From NCBI GenBank assembly GCA_031549605.1, contig JAVBPM010000013.1, positions 1 through 22,481 of the forward strand: a DNA stretch of 22,481 nucleotides. Direction: 5' to 3'. The notes beneath the pieces were generated by a model that was not told where the DNA came from, ran no database searches, and saw only the letters and a program-made list of their open reading frames with translations. The DNA is from WRAI01 sp031549605 (lineage in GTDB: Bacteria > Bacillota > Clostridia > Oscillospirales > UBA929). The translations under genes were made by a program, and so were the position numbers. Positions 13,099 through 22,481 of the stretch are shown in pieces. The first letter of the stretch is position 1. Every line of letters starts with the position of its first letter.

Positions 13099-16000
13099 AT
13101 GAAAAAACGTACTCATTCTGCCAAAAGGACGCTATCTCTGCTTCTCACGGTCATGCTGTTACTCAGCTTGATGCCACAACTGGCGTTTGCCGACCCGGTA
13201 TACCCCGACGCGGCGACGGCCAACCGGTGGATACAGGATCCCGGCACCATTAAGGGCGCTACGACCACCGGTACAGTGACCGTCGACACCATTGATGGGG
13301 TCGAATGGCTGCACCTTACGTCGGGCACAACCAACGACAACAAGTACACGGAGGATACCCTAACGCCTCCGGCAGTGTTTTTGCTGTGTGACAGCAATGG
13401 AGACCCGATTGAAATGGACTATACGTCGCCCGGTTATTTAGAGCTTACCTTTATGCTTCCGATGTCAGACGCCAGCAAGTCACGGTTTGGGCCTGTTTTA
13501 GGCTACGCCAACCACTACAACACGCTGGTGATGCGCAGCGGGACAGGCGGTACCGGGCCGTGGTTTGTGCAAACGTATGTCGATGGTGCCGGCACTTTCA
13601 GAAACGGGACTATTGCAAGGCCGAATGCCAACGTTGAATACACCATGCGTGTCGAGTGGGCCGACAGAAAGATGACCTCATTTAAAATCAATGGCGTATC
13701 CAATTACACCACGACCTTTGATTTTGCGAACACGAACAGTTTTGTCAGCACCGGCGGTAACTATATTGGCCTTCAAGTAATCAACAACAGCATCCGCGGC
13801 GAGGCGCTGATTAAAGACATCCACTACTCGGGTCAGACGGCGCTGGCGCCGGAAGACGCCGAAACGCCCATCATCACCGCCCAGCCGCAAGGCGATACCT
13901 ACCAGAGAGACGCAACCGCCGACGCTCTCAGCGTGACGGCCAGTGTCACTGACGGCGGCACCTTGAGCTATCAGTGGTACAGCAATGCAACCTCAGCCAC
14001 CACCGGCGGCACGCCCATCGCGGGTGCGACGCAGAGCAGCTACACGCCGTCGACGGCGACGCTTGGCACCACCTATTACTACGCCGTCGTCACCAACACC
14101 AACGACGAAGCGACCGTCAACACTACGGCGACCACCACCAGTGACGCCGCCGCCGTGATTGTCGTGTCCTCCATTCTCGCCGAAACCATCACCGTGTCGG
14201 GTGCCGCCAATATTGTGGTTGGCACAGATGTTACATACACCGCGGAGGTTGAGCCGAGCAACGCCACAGACAAGACGGTCACCTGGTCGGTCGTCAACGG
14301 CACCGGCAGCGCCACCATCAATGCGGCGACCGGCGTTTTGACACCGGGCACAGCCGGAACCATTGACGTCGTGGCCACCGCCAATGACGTCAGCGGCGTG
14401 ACCGGACAGCTGGCTGTGACCATCAGCGCCACGGCCATTCTGCCCGCCGAGTTGACGGTGCAGGGCTCGACCACGGTCATGCGCGGCAAGACCGCGACCT
14501 ACACAGCCGACGTGCTGCCGATTGAAGCCGAAGACAAGTCGGTGACTTGGTCGGTCGTCAACGGCACCGGTTCGGCCACCATTACCCCAGCCGGTCTGCT
14601 GACGGCGGTGACCGCCGGCACCGTGACCGTCAAGGCGGTCAGCGTTGCCAAAACGTCAGTGGAGAACACGCTGGAAGTCACCATCAACACGCTGGGTGGC
14701 GAAGATGTCGCCAAGGGCGCCAACGACAGCTACAAGCTGGGCACGGTCGGTCGCAATTACTTCAACGTCACCGAGCCGCTCAAGCTGGACCTCATTGGTG
14801 TCAAGGGCGGCAACGACGTTGCCAACCCCATTTATAAGGATGTTACCTACACGCCCGACGCCGCGTCGGCGGAGCTGGTCACCGTCGACCGTGACGGCAC
14901 CATCCGCCCGAAAGTTGGCGCCGACTTTACCGGCGTCGACAGCATCACCATCAACGCCACAGTCAAGGAATTTTCCGATCTCGAGTATTTTGAGGGCTTT
15001 GAAAATGTCATTCGCACCGATGGCAGCTATACCACTGATCCGGTCGGCAGCCTCGGCGAATACATCTGCGTCGGCACCAACAGTATGAGCCCGCCGGTAT
15101 TGAATACCAGCCGCAGCTTCCAGGGCGCATCTGTTTCCATCGACACAAAGAAGAGCGGTGTTGCACAGCACATCTCCAAAGACCTTGGCTCGGCCAAGCA
15201 GGGCGTCGTGTCGTTCATGTTCTACGACGACGGAGCGACCGGAACGCCCTCGCAGATTGTCTTCTCGGCCAATGCCAACAACCGCAATTTGGTCAACGGC
15301 ATTGGCTTGGGCACGGCCACCACCACTGCCTATGCCGCGCGTTGGACTGATAATGGCGGCGGCACCACATTTGCTACGATAGGCGTCAACCGCAGTGTTG
15401 GCTGGCACCTCATTGAATACGTCATTGACCACAACGGCATCAAAACGTACATCGATGGTGTCGCCACAACCGGAACCGGTATTGTTCCGGCCGCCAGACA
15501 GACCAACTTCCGTTACCTCAACCTCGGCTTCCACTGGGGGCAGGCCAGCGGCGGATTCGCCTACGACAACGTCGCCTACTCCTTGACCCGTACGACCAAC
15601 GATGTGGCGGCGACCGCCATCACCATTCCGGTCGAGCACGGTGAAACCAACAGCATTGTCAGCGCCCAGCCGATTACCTACGACAAATCGCTGGTGGGCA
15701 GAACCGATCTGGCCATTGACGTTGACTTCTGCACCGACGGCGTGACCGTGAATAACGGCGGCACGGCGCTGGTCAAAGGCACACAATTCACCCTTAACGA
15801 GGACACCGACGTGCTGACCATCAGCAAAGACTATCTCGACACGCTGACGCTGGGTGAGCACACGCTGACCCTCGGCCTGTCGCGCGGCAATACGCCGCTG
15901 GAGCTGACAATTGACGTGGTGTCGCGTATTGTCAGTCAGATTACCGTCGTTGGACCCGATGCCGTTTTGCTGGCGGACAGCGATGTGCAGTATACCGTCG

Positions 16001-19000
16001 AGGTGCTGCCCGCCGCCGCCAATGATAAGACGGTCACCTGGGCGGTACTGAACGGCACAGGCAGCGCCACCATCAGCGCCGACGGCAAGCTGACGCCCAC
16101 TACCGAGGGCACCGTCACCATCACCGCTACCGCCAACGACATCAGCGGCGTGGTTGGCTCGCTGGTGGTTTATATCAACGATACAACGATTCTCCCGACG
16201 GGCGTGACTGTTACGGGCAGCCAGTCGGTTACGGTTGGCAGCAACGGCAACTATAAGGCCACCGTACTACCCACCGACGCCAACGACAAGAGCCTTGTCT
16301 GGAGTGTTGAAAACGGAACGGGCAATGCCACCATCACGCAGGATGGTTTGCTGACCGCGGTCAGTGCCGGCACCGTGACGGTGAAAGCCACGACCAACAC
16401 CGGGTCCATCGTCGGCTCGCTGGCCGTCACGCTGCAAGACATTGCGCTGCCGACGCAGGATCGCAATTCGCTGCGCCTGCATTACAACGCCGCCGCCGCC
16501 GACTCAAACACCGGCTGGGAGAACTACTCGCTGCCCATCGGCAACGGTTTTATGGGCGTCAGCGTCTTTGGTGGCTTGACCACAGAGCGGCTGCAAATCA
16601 GCGAAAAAACGCTGTGGACGGGCGGCCCGGGCGCAGCCGGTACCAGCCAAAACGCGCCGGCCGACAAGGACAATCCCAGCAACAAACCCACCGATTATTA
16701 CGGGAATAACCCCAACGCGTGGAAATACTTCGCCGACGCGCAGTTGGCGGCCATGACCGGCAATTATTCCACGGCAAACAGCATAGTCAACAATAATATG
16801 AACCTGCTCGGCCGCACGGCACTGGGCGACTACCAGAACTTTGCCGAGGTCTACATGGACTTCCCGACGCAGGAAAGCGGCACCACCAACTACTACCGTG
16901 ACCTCGACATCAGCACGGCGGTCGCGGGTGTCGGCTATACATATGGCGGCGTCAACTACAAGCGCGAGTATTTCAACAACTATCCGGACAACGTCTTTGT
17001 CACGCGCATTACCGCCGATGCCGCCAACGCCATCAACTTCGACCTGCGCCCCACCATTCCGCACATGGCGTCGCGCACGGCCGGCGGCGAATACACCGCA
17101 ATCGGCAAATACGGCAACGTCCATGCCGAGGGTGATACTATTACCCTCAAGGGCAGCCTCAAGAACAACGGCATGAAGTTTGAGGCGCAGTTTAAGGTCA
17201 TTGCCGACGGCGGCACCGTAACGGCCACCAACACGCCGAGCACCTTTGAAGGTCAGGCGCAAGACAACGGCAAGCTGCAAATCAAAAACGCCAACAGTGT
17301 TGTCATTATCATGACCTGTGGCACCGACTATAAAAACGAGTACCCCACCTACCGTGGCGCCGACCCGCACGCCGCGCTGCTTGACCGCATGAACAGCGCC
17401 GTGACCAAGGGCTACGACGAGCTGTTGGCCGACCACTTGGCCGACTACCAGGAGCTGTTTGATCGTGTTGAGCTTGATCTGGGTCAGCAATTGCCCGACA
17501 AGACGACCGATGCGCTGCTGGCCGGCTACAAAAACGGCTCGCTGACCAACGCCGAGAAGCGGTATCTCGAAACGCTGTACTATCAGTACGGCCGTTACCT
17601 GCTGATTGCCTCCTCGCGTGACGGCTCGCTGCCCGCCAACCTGCAGGGCGTCTGGAACGTGCATGACAACCCGATGTGGCAGAGCGACTACCACTTTAAC
17701 ATCAACCTGCAAATGAACTACTGGCCGGCCTACAACGCCAACCTCAAGGAAACGGCACTGGCGCTGGTTGACTACATCGACTCGCTGCGCGAGCCCGGCC
17801 GTGTCACCGCAAAGAGCTTCTTCGGACCCAGCGTGCCCGGTTGGACGGTCTTCTGCTCCAACAACCCCATGGGCTACACCGGTTCCATCAACTCCTCGGC
17901 CTCATGGCAGCCCGCCAATGCGGCGTGGATTTGCCAAAACCTGTGGGAGTACTACGAGTATACGCTGGACGAGGATTTCCTGCGTACCCGCATCTATCCC
18001 ATCATGTACGAGGCTGCCGAGGTCTACGCCACCGTGCTGAAGGAAAATCCCGACCACGACAACCGCCTCGAAATGGCGCCGTCCTATTCGGCCGAGCTGG
18101 GCCCCTACACCAGCGGCACCACCTTTGACCAGGAACTGATTTGGCAACTCTACACCGACCTGATTAAGGCCGCCGACGTGCTGGGCGAAAACAGCGACGC
18201 GCTGATTGCCACGATTACCACACAGCGCGACAAGCTCAATCCGCTCAACATTGGCGATAGCGGCCAAATCAAGGAATGGTACGAGGAAACGACATACTCC
18301 ACCATCCCCGGACAGGGCACATATGAAACCACCCACCGCCACATCTCGCAGCTGGTCGGCCTGTATCCGGGCAAACACATTACGACTGACACCGTCGCGC
18401 TGATGAATGCCGCCAAGGTCACGCTTGGCAAGCGCGGCGACGGCGCCACCGGCTGGTCGATGGGCAACAAGATTAACCTGTGGGCGCGCACCGGCGACGG
18501 CAACCACGCCTACACGCTGTTTGGTAACCTGCTCAAGAACGGCACGCTCAACAACCTGTGGGACACCCACTCGCCCTTCCAAATCGACGGCAACTTTGGC
18601 GGCACCGCCGGTGTCACCGAGATGCTGATGCAGAGCCACCAAGGCTACATTCGCCCGCTGGCGGCGCTGCCCGATGCGTGGTCAAGCGGCCATGTGTCCG
18701 GCCTCATCGCGCGCGGCAATGTCGAGACCGAGATTATTTGGGAAAACAAAGTGCTCGAAGAGCTCAACCTCAAGGTCAACGTGGCTGGCCCCTGCGCCGT
18801 GGCCTACCCCAACATTCACACCGCCAAGATTGTCGACAGCAGCAATGTGCCCGTCACCCTGACCAAGGATGTAACCGGCGACGGCACCCAGCGCGTCACA
18901 TTTACCGCCGTGGCGGGCGAGACCTACACGCTGAAAGAGCTGGCCGACAAGACCGAGCTGCAGGCGCTGCTTGAAGAGGTCGAATCGGTCGATCCCGACT

Positions 19001-22000
19001 TCTACACAACGGCTACGGCCGCCGCCTTTGTCACGGCACAGCAAGACGCGCAGGACGTCTACGACGACGAAGACGCCACCTATGAAGACATTCAGGGCGT
19101 GATTACGGCGCTGCGCACTGCCTACGAAGCGCTGGTGCGTCGCACTGACGCCGACATCGCCACCTTCGTCATTCCCGATGCCGACATCACCAACATCGAC
19201 GTCGACACCCGCACCATCACGGTGCTGATGCCCGCCGGTACGGCGGTCACCAGTCTGACGCCAACCATCACGCTGGTGTCGGGCAGCGCGTCCATCTCGC
19301 CCGCCAGCGGCGCGGCGCAGGACTTCACCGCCCCGGTGACCTACACCGTTACCGCGCCAGATAGTTCTACGCATACGTGGACTGTCACTGTCCGCGCGCA
19401 TACCCTAAAGCTCGACAGCAGCAGCAACAACCTGTCGGCAACGCCGCCTTCCGTGTGGCTGGCCGGCAACGAGGGCGCGGCCGATACCGGCATGGGCGGC
19501 TACGCGGTCGATAGCATTGCCTACAGCAGCAGCAACCCCGATGTGCTGGTGTCGGCCGACGGTAAAATCAGCTACGCCGAAGGCTACACGCCGTCGTCGG
19601 GCGATACGGCTACCATCACGGCTGTCGTCAACTTCAAGGAGGCCATCTACTCCGAGAGCTTCGAGCGGTCTGCCGGCAACAGCTTTATCAATGCCAGCAC
19701 CCTGCTCAAGCAGTCGTCGGCGCAGGTTCGCACCGGCCAAAAGAGCGTGACGCTGGCCTCATCGTCGCAGACAAATAACAACCAGCAGCACGTCAAGAAA
19801 ATCTTTGAAAACTTTATGCACGGCGAAGTCACCGGCTGGTTCTACGACGACGAAAATGCCGCCGACATCGACGTCAACAGCCCGCAAACCAAATTTGCCC
19901 TCGACGCCAATATGAACGGCATGTCGGCTCCGGCTTTTAACCTCATCGGGTCGGAGTACGAAGTCACTTCAGCATTGACACTCAAGCAAAACTACGTCCG
20001 TCGTCTCAACGGCGTGGCCGGCTCGTCGGCCAGTTCCGGCGTGGCGCGCAGCAAGGGCTGGCACAAATTCCAGTGGATTTTTGACGGCGAAAAGCTGGTG
20101 CAAAAAATCGACGGCGTGCAGGTTGGTTCAACAACTAGCATTACGCAGTTCAACACGCTGCAAATTATGACCAACTGGAACCTGTTGACCCAATCCTACA
20201 ACACCATTGCCGACAAGAAATTTGTCGATGACTTCTCGGTCGTAGCGCTTGACGCGCCGACCTACACCGTGACGCTGACCAAGACGCTGACGTCCGCATC
20301 CAGCGAAAAGGATGTTACCAGCTTCTCGGTGCCTGGCGCTATCGGAGCGGCGACCATCGACACGACAGCGCATACAGCCGTGGTGACAGTGCCGGCCAAC
20401 ACCAATGTCAAAGCGCTGGTGCCGACCATCACCGTTTCCGACGGTGCGTCACTCTTCTGGCCAAGCGGCGTTGTGCGTGACTTCTCCAACCCCATCAACT
20501 ACACCGTGACGGCTGAGGATGGCTCGGAGCAGGTGTGGACGCTGTCGGTTGCCATAGCGACGACTACAATTTCAATTACCGGCGGCACCACCATTCCCGT
20601 GCAGAAGGAAGGGTACACCACGGCACCCACGCTGACCCTGACCATTACCAACAGCGGCACAGCGCCGCTGACCAACCTGTCAGTCGTGCCCGCAAACACC
20701 GACTACCTGACCATTACAACACCGCTAAGCAAAACGACGCTCTTGCCGACAGAAACGGCAACATTTACGGTTAGCTCAAAACTGGGCTTAGCGGCCAGCA
20801 CGGATATGTACAACACAGCGCTGACCATTAGCGCGACCGGACTTGCCGCGCCTGTGGTACACACCGTAAAACAGCAGGTTTACAGCAATAACTTTGACCT
20901 CGCGCCGGCCAGCCCGTACACCTTCGCCAGCCAGGTTGTCGGTTATACGGCGGTATCGCCGCTGACCGTCACCATCACAAGCCGGTCGACCTTGCCCAGC
21001 CTCAACTTCTCGTCGATGACGAAAACGGGCGACACGGAGGCCTTTGCCGTGACGGACATTACCGGTGTGCCGATTGCCCCCAACGGAACCGGCACATTTA
21101 CCGTGACCCCGAAAACGGGTCTGTCAGTCGGTAGCTACAGCCTGACCCTCACCATAAAAACGACCGGTGCGTCTCCCGACCAAAAGCAAATGACCTTCAA
21201 CTTCACAGTCGCCGCGTCGCATGTAGCCGTGACCGACATCGCCGGCGTACCGACCACAGCCACTGTTGGCACGGGTCTGGCGCTGACCGGTACCGTCGCC
21301 CCGGCCAATGCGACCAACAAGACCATCACATGGTCGGTCAAAACCGCCGGCACCACCGGTGCGACAATCAGCGGCAGCACACTCAACACCACCGCCGCCG
21401 GTACAGTGACCGTGACAGCGACGATTGTCAACGGCGCGACCGCCACCACCAACTACACCAAGGACTTCACCATTACCGTCAATGCGGCCTTCGTACCCGT
21501 GACCAACATCACCGGCGTGCCGACCGCAGCGACAGCTGGCACGGGTCTGGCGCTGACCGGCACGGTCGCCCCGGCCAATGCGACCAACAAGACCATCACA
21601 TGGTCGGTCAAAACAGCTGGCACCACCGGTGCGACGATTAGCGGCAGCACACTCAACACCACCGCCGCCGGTACTGTGACCGTGACGGCAACAGTCGTCA
21701 ACGGGCTGACGGCCAGCACCAACTACACCAAGGACTTCACCATTACCGTCACCGCGCCGTTCGTGGCCGTCACCAACATCACCGACGTGCCGACAACGGC
21801 AACAGTCGGAACGGGCTTGACGCTGACCGGCACGGTCGCCCCGGCCAATGCGACCAACAAGACCATCACATGGTCGGTCAAAACCGCGGGCACCACCGGC
21901 GCGACAATCAGCGGCAGCACACTCAACACCACCGCCGCCGGTACAGTGACCGTGACAGCGACAGTCGTCAACGGGCTGACGGCCAGCACCAACTACACCA

Positions 22001-22481
22001 AAGACTTCACCATCACCGTCAACGCAGGGTTTGTAGCCGTCACCGACATCACCGGCGTGCCGACCACGGCCACCGTTGGAACGGGCTTGACGCTGACCGG
22101 TACGGTCGCCCCGGCCAATGCGACCAACAAGACCATCACTTGGTCGGTCAAAACCGCAGGCACAACCGGCGCGACGATTAGCGGCAGCACCCTCAACACC
22201 ACCGCCGCCGGTACTGTGACCGTGACGGCAACAGTCGTCAACGGCGCGACCGCCAGCACTAACTACACCACAGACTTCACCATCACCGTCGCACCCAACA
22301 CCGTCACAGTGACATGGAACGCCAACGGTGGCAAGCCGGTTCCGACGCAGACCAGCGTTCCCATCGGCGGCAGCATCACGGAGCCGCCTGCCATGACCAA
22401 GGCCGGCTACGTCTTCGGCGGCTGGTACACCGAGTCGACCTTTAAGAACAAGGTGAGCTTCCCGGTGACCAACGTACAGAC
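13099..22481 (+). CDS. Giant secreted modular GH95 glycoside hydrolase (partial, >3,127 residues)
   Basis: The frame is open from the ATG at 13099 (GGAGG 6 nt upstream) to the window edge. Order of parts by residue: signal peptide 1-31 (AFA-D cleavage); jelly-roll-like domain 32-250, shared with the left-edge paralogue; YQWY-type Ig-like 255-354; two bacterial Ig-like (BIG_2) 357-531; jelly-roll-like about 635-834; X2-like 835-941; two BIG_2 945-1114; GH95 about 1119-1950; FIVAR-like helical 1949-2015; beta domain to 2100; jelly-roll-like 2175-2385; beta domains to 2707; four 90-residue repeats 2708-3067; Listeria-Bacteroides repeat from about 3069. GH95 marks are LPIGNGFMGVSVFGG, TLWTGGPG, HFNINLQMNYW (Asn1534, Asn1536), SYSAELG (Glu1666, probable acid) and FQIDGNFGGTAG (Asp1830). 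GH95 enzymes remove alpha-L-fucose or alpha-L-galactose by inversion; which one is undecided. A wall anchor, if present, is beyond the window. Confidence 0.93.
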   Translation, partial: MKKRTHSAKRTLSLLLTVMLLLSLMPQLAFADPVYPDAATANRWIQDPGTIKGATTTGTVTVDTIDGVEWLHLTSGTTNDNKYTEDTLTPPAVFLLCDSNGDPIEMDYTSPGYLELTFMLPMSDASKSRFGPVLGYANHYNTLVMRSGTGGTGPWFVQTYVDGAGTFRNGTIARPNANVEYTMRVEWADRKMTSFKINGVSNYTTTFDFANTNSFVSTGGNYIGLQVINNSIRGEALIKDIHYSGQTALAPEDAETPIITAQPQGDTYQRDATADALSVTASVTDGGTLSYQWYSNATSATTGGTPIAGATQSSYTPSTATLGTTYYYAVVTNTNDEATVNTTATTTSDAAAVIVVSSILAETITVSGAANIVVGTDVTYTAEVEPSNATDKTVTWSVVNGTGSATINAATGVLTPGTAGTIDVVATANDVSGVTGQLAVTISATAILPAELTVQGSTTVMRGKTATYTADVLPIEAEDKSVTWSVVNGTGSATITPAGLLTAVTAGTVTVKAVSVAKTSVENTLEVTINTLGGEDVAKGANDSYKLGTVGRNYFNVTEPLKLDLIGVKGGNDVANPIYKDVTYTPDAASAELVTVDRDGTIRPKVGADFTGVDSITINATVKEFSDLEYFEGFENVIRTDGSYTTDPVGSLGEYICVGTNSMSPPVLNTSRSFQGASVSIDTKKSGVAQHISKDLGSAKQGVVSFMFYDDGATGTPSQIVFSANANNRNLVNGIGLGTATTTAYAARWTDNGGGTTFATIGVNRSVGWHLIEYVIDHNGIKTYIDGVATTGTGIVPAARQTNFRYLNLGFHWGQASGGFAYDNVAYSLTRTTNDVAATAITIPVEHGETNSIVSAQPITYDKSLVGRTDLAIDVDFCTDGVTVNNGGTALVKGTQFTLNEDTDVLTISKDYLDTLTLGEHTLTLGLSRGNTPLELTIDVVSRIVSQITVVGPDAVLLADSDVQYTVEVLPAAANDKTVTWAVLNGTGSATISADGKLTPTTEGTVTITATANDISGVVGSLVVYINDTTILPTGVTVTGSQSVTVGSNGNYKATVLPTDANDKSLVWSVENGTGNATITQDGLLTAVSAGTVTVKATTNTGSIVGSLAVTLQDIALPTQDRNSLRLHYNAAAADSNTGWENYSLPIGNGFMGVSVFGGLTTERLQISEKTLWTGGPGAAGTSQNAPADKDNPSNKPTDYYGNNPNAWKYFADAQLAAMTGNYSTANSIVNNNMNLLGRTALGDYQNFAEVYMDFPTQESGTTNYYRDLDISTAVAGVGYTYGGVNYKREYFNNYPDNVFVTRITADAANAINFDLRPTIPHMASRTAGGEYTAIGKYGNVHAEGDTITLKGSLKNNGMKFEAQFKVIADGGTVTATNTPSTFEGQAQDNGKLQIKNANSVVIIMTCGTDYKNEYPTYRGADPHAALLDRMNSAVTKGYDELLADHLADYQELFDRVELDLGQQLPDKTTDALLAGYKNGSLTNAEKRYLETLYYQYGRYLLIASSRDGSLPANLQGVWNVHDNPMWQSDYHFNINLQMNYWPAYNANLKETALALVDYIDSLREPGRVTAKSFFGPSVPGWTVFCSNNPMGYTGSINSSASWQPANAAWICQNLWEYYEYTLDEDFLRTRIYPIMYEAAEVYATVLKENPDHDNRLEMAPSYSAELGPYTSGTTFDQELIWQLYTDLIKAADVLGENSDALIATITTQRDKLNPLNIGDSGQIKEWYEETTYSTIPGQGTYETTHRHISQLVGLYPGKHITTDTVALMNAAKVTLGKRGDGATGWSMGNKINLWARTGDGNHAYTLFGNLLKNGTLNNLWDTHSPFQIDGNFGGTAGVTEMLMQSHQGYIRPLAALPDAWSSGHVSGLIARGNVETEIIWENKVLEELNLKVNVAGPCAVAYPNIHTAKIVDSSNVPVTLTKDVTGDGTQRVTFTAVAGETYTLKELADKTELQALLEEVESVDPDFYTTATAAAFVTAQQDAQDVYDDEDATYEDIQGVITALRTAYEALVRRTDADIATFVIPDADITNIDVDTRTITVLMPAGTAVTSLTPTITLVSGSASISPASGAAQDFTAPVTYTVTAPDSSTHTWTVTVRAHTLKLDSSSNNLSATPPSVWLAGNEGAADTGMGGYAVDSIAYSSSNPDVLVSADGKISYAEGYTPSSGDTATITAVVNFKEAIYSESFERSAGNSFINASTLLKQSSAQVRTGQKSVTLASSSQTNNNQQHVKKIFENFMHGEVTGWFYDDENAADIDVNSPQTKFALDANMNGMSAPAFNLIGSEYEVTSALTLKQNYVRRLNGVAGSSASSGVARSKGWHKFQWIFDGEKLVQKIDGVQVGSTTSITQFNTLQIMTNWNLLTQSYNTIADKKFVDDFSVVALDAPTYTVTLTKTLTSASSEKDVTSFSVPGAIGAATIDTTAHTAVVTVPANTNVKALVPTITVSDGASLFWPSGVVRDFSNPINYTVTAEDGSEQVWTLSVAIATTTISITGGTTIPVQKEGYTTAPTLTLTITNSGTAPLTNLSVVPANTDYLTITTPLSKTTLLPTETATFTVSSKLGLAASTDMYNTALTISATGLAAPVVHTVKQQVYSNNFDLAPASPYTFASQVVGYTAVSPLTVTITSRSTLPSLNFSSMTKTGDTEAFAVTDITGVPIAPNGTGTFTVTPKTGLSVGSYSLTLTIKTTGASPDQKQMTFNFTVAASHVAVTDIAGVPTTATVGTGLALTGTVAPANATNKTITWSVKTAGTTGATISGSTLNTTAAGTVTVTATIVNGATATTNYTKDFTITVNAAFVPVTNITGVPTAATAGTGLALTGTVAPANATNKTITWSVKTAGTTGATISGSTLNTTAAGTVTVTATVVNGLTASTNYTKDFTITVTAPFVAVTNITDVPTTATVGTGLTLTGTVAPANATNKTITWSVKTAGTTGATISGSTLNTTAAGTVTVTATVVNGLTASTNYTKDFTITVNAGFVAVTDITGVPTTATVGTGLTLTGTVAPANATNKTITWSVKTAGTTGATISGSTLNTTAAGTVTVTATVVNGATASTNYTTDFTITVAPNTVTVTWNANGGKPVPTQTSVPIGGSITEPPAMTKAGYVFGGWYTESTFKNKVSFPVTNVQ
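21220..22299 (+). repeat. Four tandem 270-bp repeats encoding 90-residue Ig-like modules
   Basis: Units start at 21220, 21490, 21760 and 22030, each exactly 270 bp. All share PANATNKTITWSVKTAGTTG, ATISGSTLNTTAAGTVTVTA and a closing NYT-DFTITV. Long stretches are identical at DNA level, including codon choice, which points to recent duplication or gene conversion. They resemble BIG_2 domains and likely act as spacers or wall-proximal stalk. Confidence 0.93.

Noticed and set aside
14656..15861. Long open frame (401 codons) on the minus strand inside the GH95 gene
   Set aside because: It is antisense to clear LamG-, Ig- and X2-like coding sequence, has no ribosome site or recognisable domains, and is typical of stop-poor GC-rich shadows.
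16504..17712. Open frame of 402 codons on the minus strand across the GH95 catalytic domain
   Set aside because: The plus strand encodes conserved GH95 motifs here. The reverse frame is a compositional shadow.
21135..22259. Four back-to-back minus-strand frames of 88-105 codons with near-identical sequence
   Set aside because: They are the antisense of the 270-bp repeats and recur only because the repeats do.

Overview
The window looks like a chromosomal segment of a spore-forming, anaerobic, GC-rich Firmicute, most likely a member of the Clostridia. The pointers are a spoIIID sporulation regulator, a hybrid-cluster protein, a membrane pyrophosphatase with the K+-dependent signature, strong Shine-Dalgarno sites, and sigma-A type promoters in front of otherwise GC-rich genes. 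The species cannot be named from this sequence alone.

Layout. At the left edge (1-491, minus) is the N-terminal 163 codons of a secreted protein. It is closely similar to the start of the very large protein at the right edge (13099 to window end, plus). These two paralogues face outward and bracket about 12.6 kb of housekeeping genes: lplA-type lipoate ligase (minus), spoIIID (plus), an rsuA-type pseudouridine synthase (plus), an msmK/ugpC-type sugar ABC ATPase (plus), a Cu/Zn superoxide dismutase (minus), tex (minus), tRNA-Thr(TGT) (minus), hppA (minus), hcp (minus), a UbiA-family prenyltransferase of the decaprenyl-phosphate phosphoribosyltransferase type (minus) and a small unknown 67-residue protein (plus).

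The right-hand 9.4 kb is one open frame of more than 3,127 codons that runs off the window. It encodes a secreted, modular glycoside hydrolase: signal peptide, jelly-roll-like and bacterial Ig-like modules, a GH95 (alpha-L-fucosidase / alpha-L-galactosidase family) catalytic domain, more jelly-roll and beta-sandwich modules, four nearly identical 90-residue Ig-like repeats, and the start of a Listeria-Bacteroides type repeat. With the paralogue and the orphan sugar-transport ATPase, this suggests a bacterium that degrades fucosylated or galactosylated glycans outside the cell.

The non-coding parts are informative. Consensus promoters precede tRNA-Thr, hppA, lplA, the small protein gene and the GH95 gene, and most genes end in clear hairpins. 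The 327-bp gap between the convergent msmK and sodC genes is filled by a hairpin-rich element with ~48-bp terminal inverted repeats. Other oddities are a direct repeat over the GH95 promoter, nested inverted repeats in the hcp leader, a hairpin in the hppA leader, and an acceptor-stem mismatch in the tRNA.
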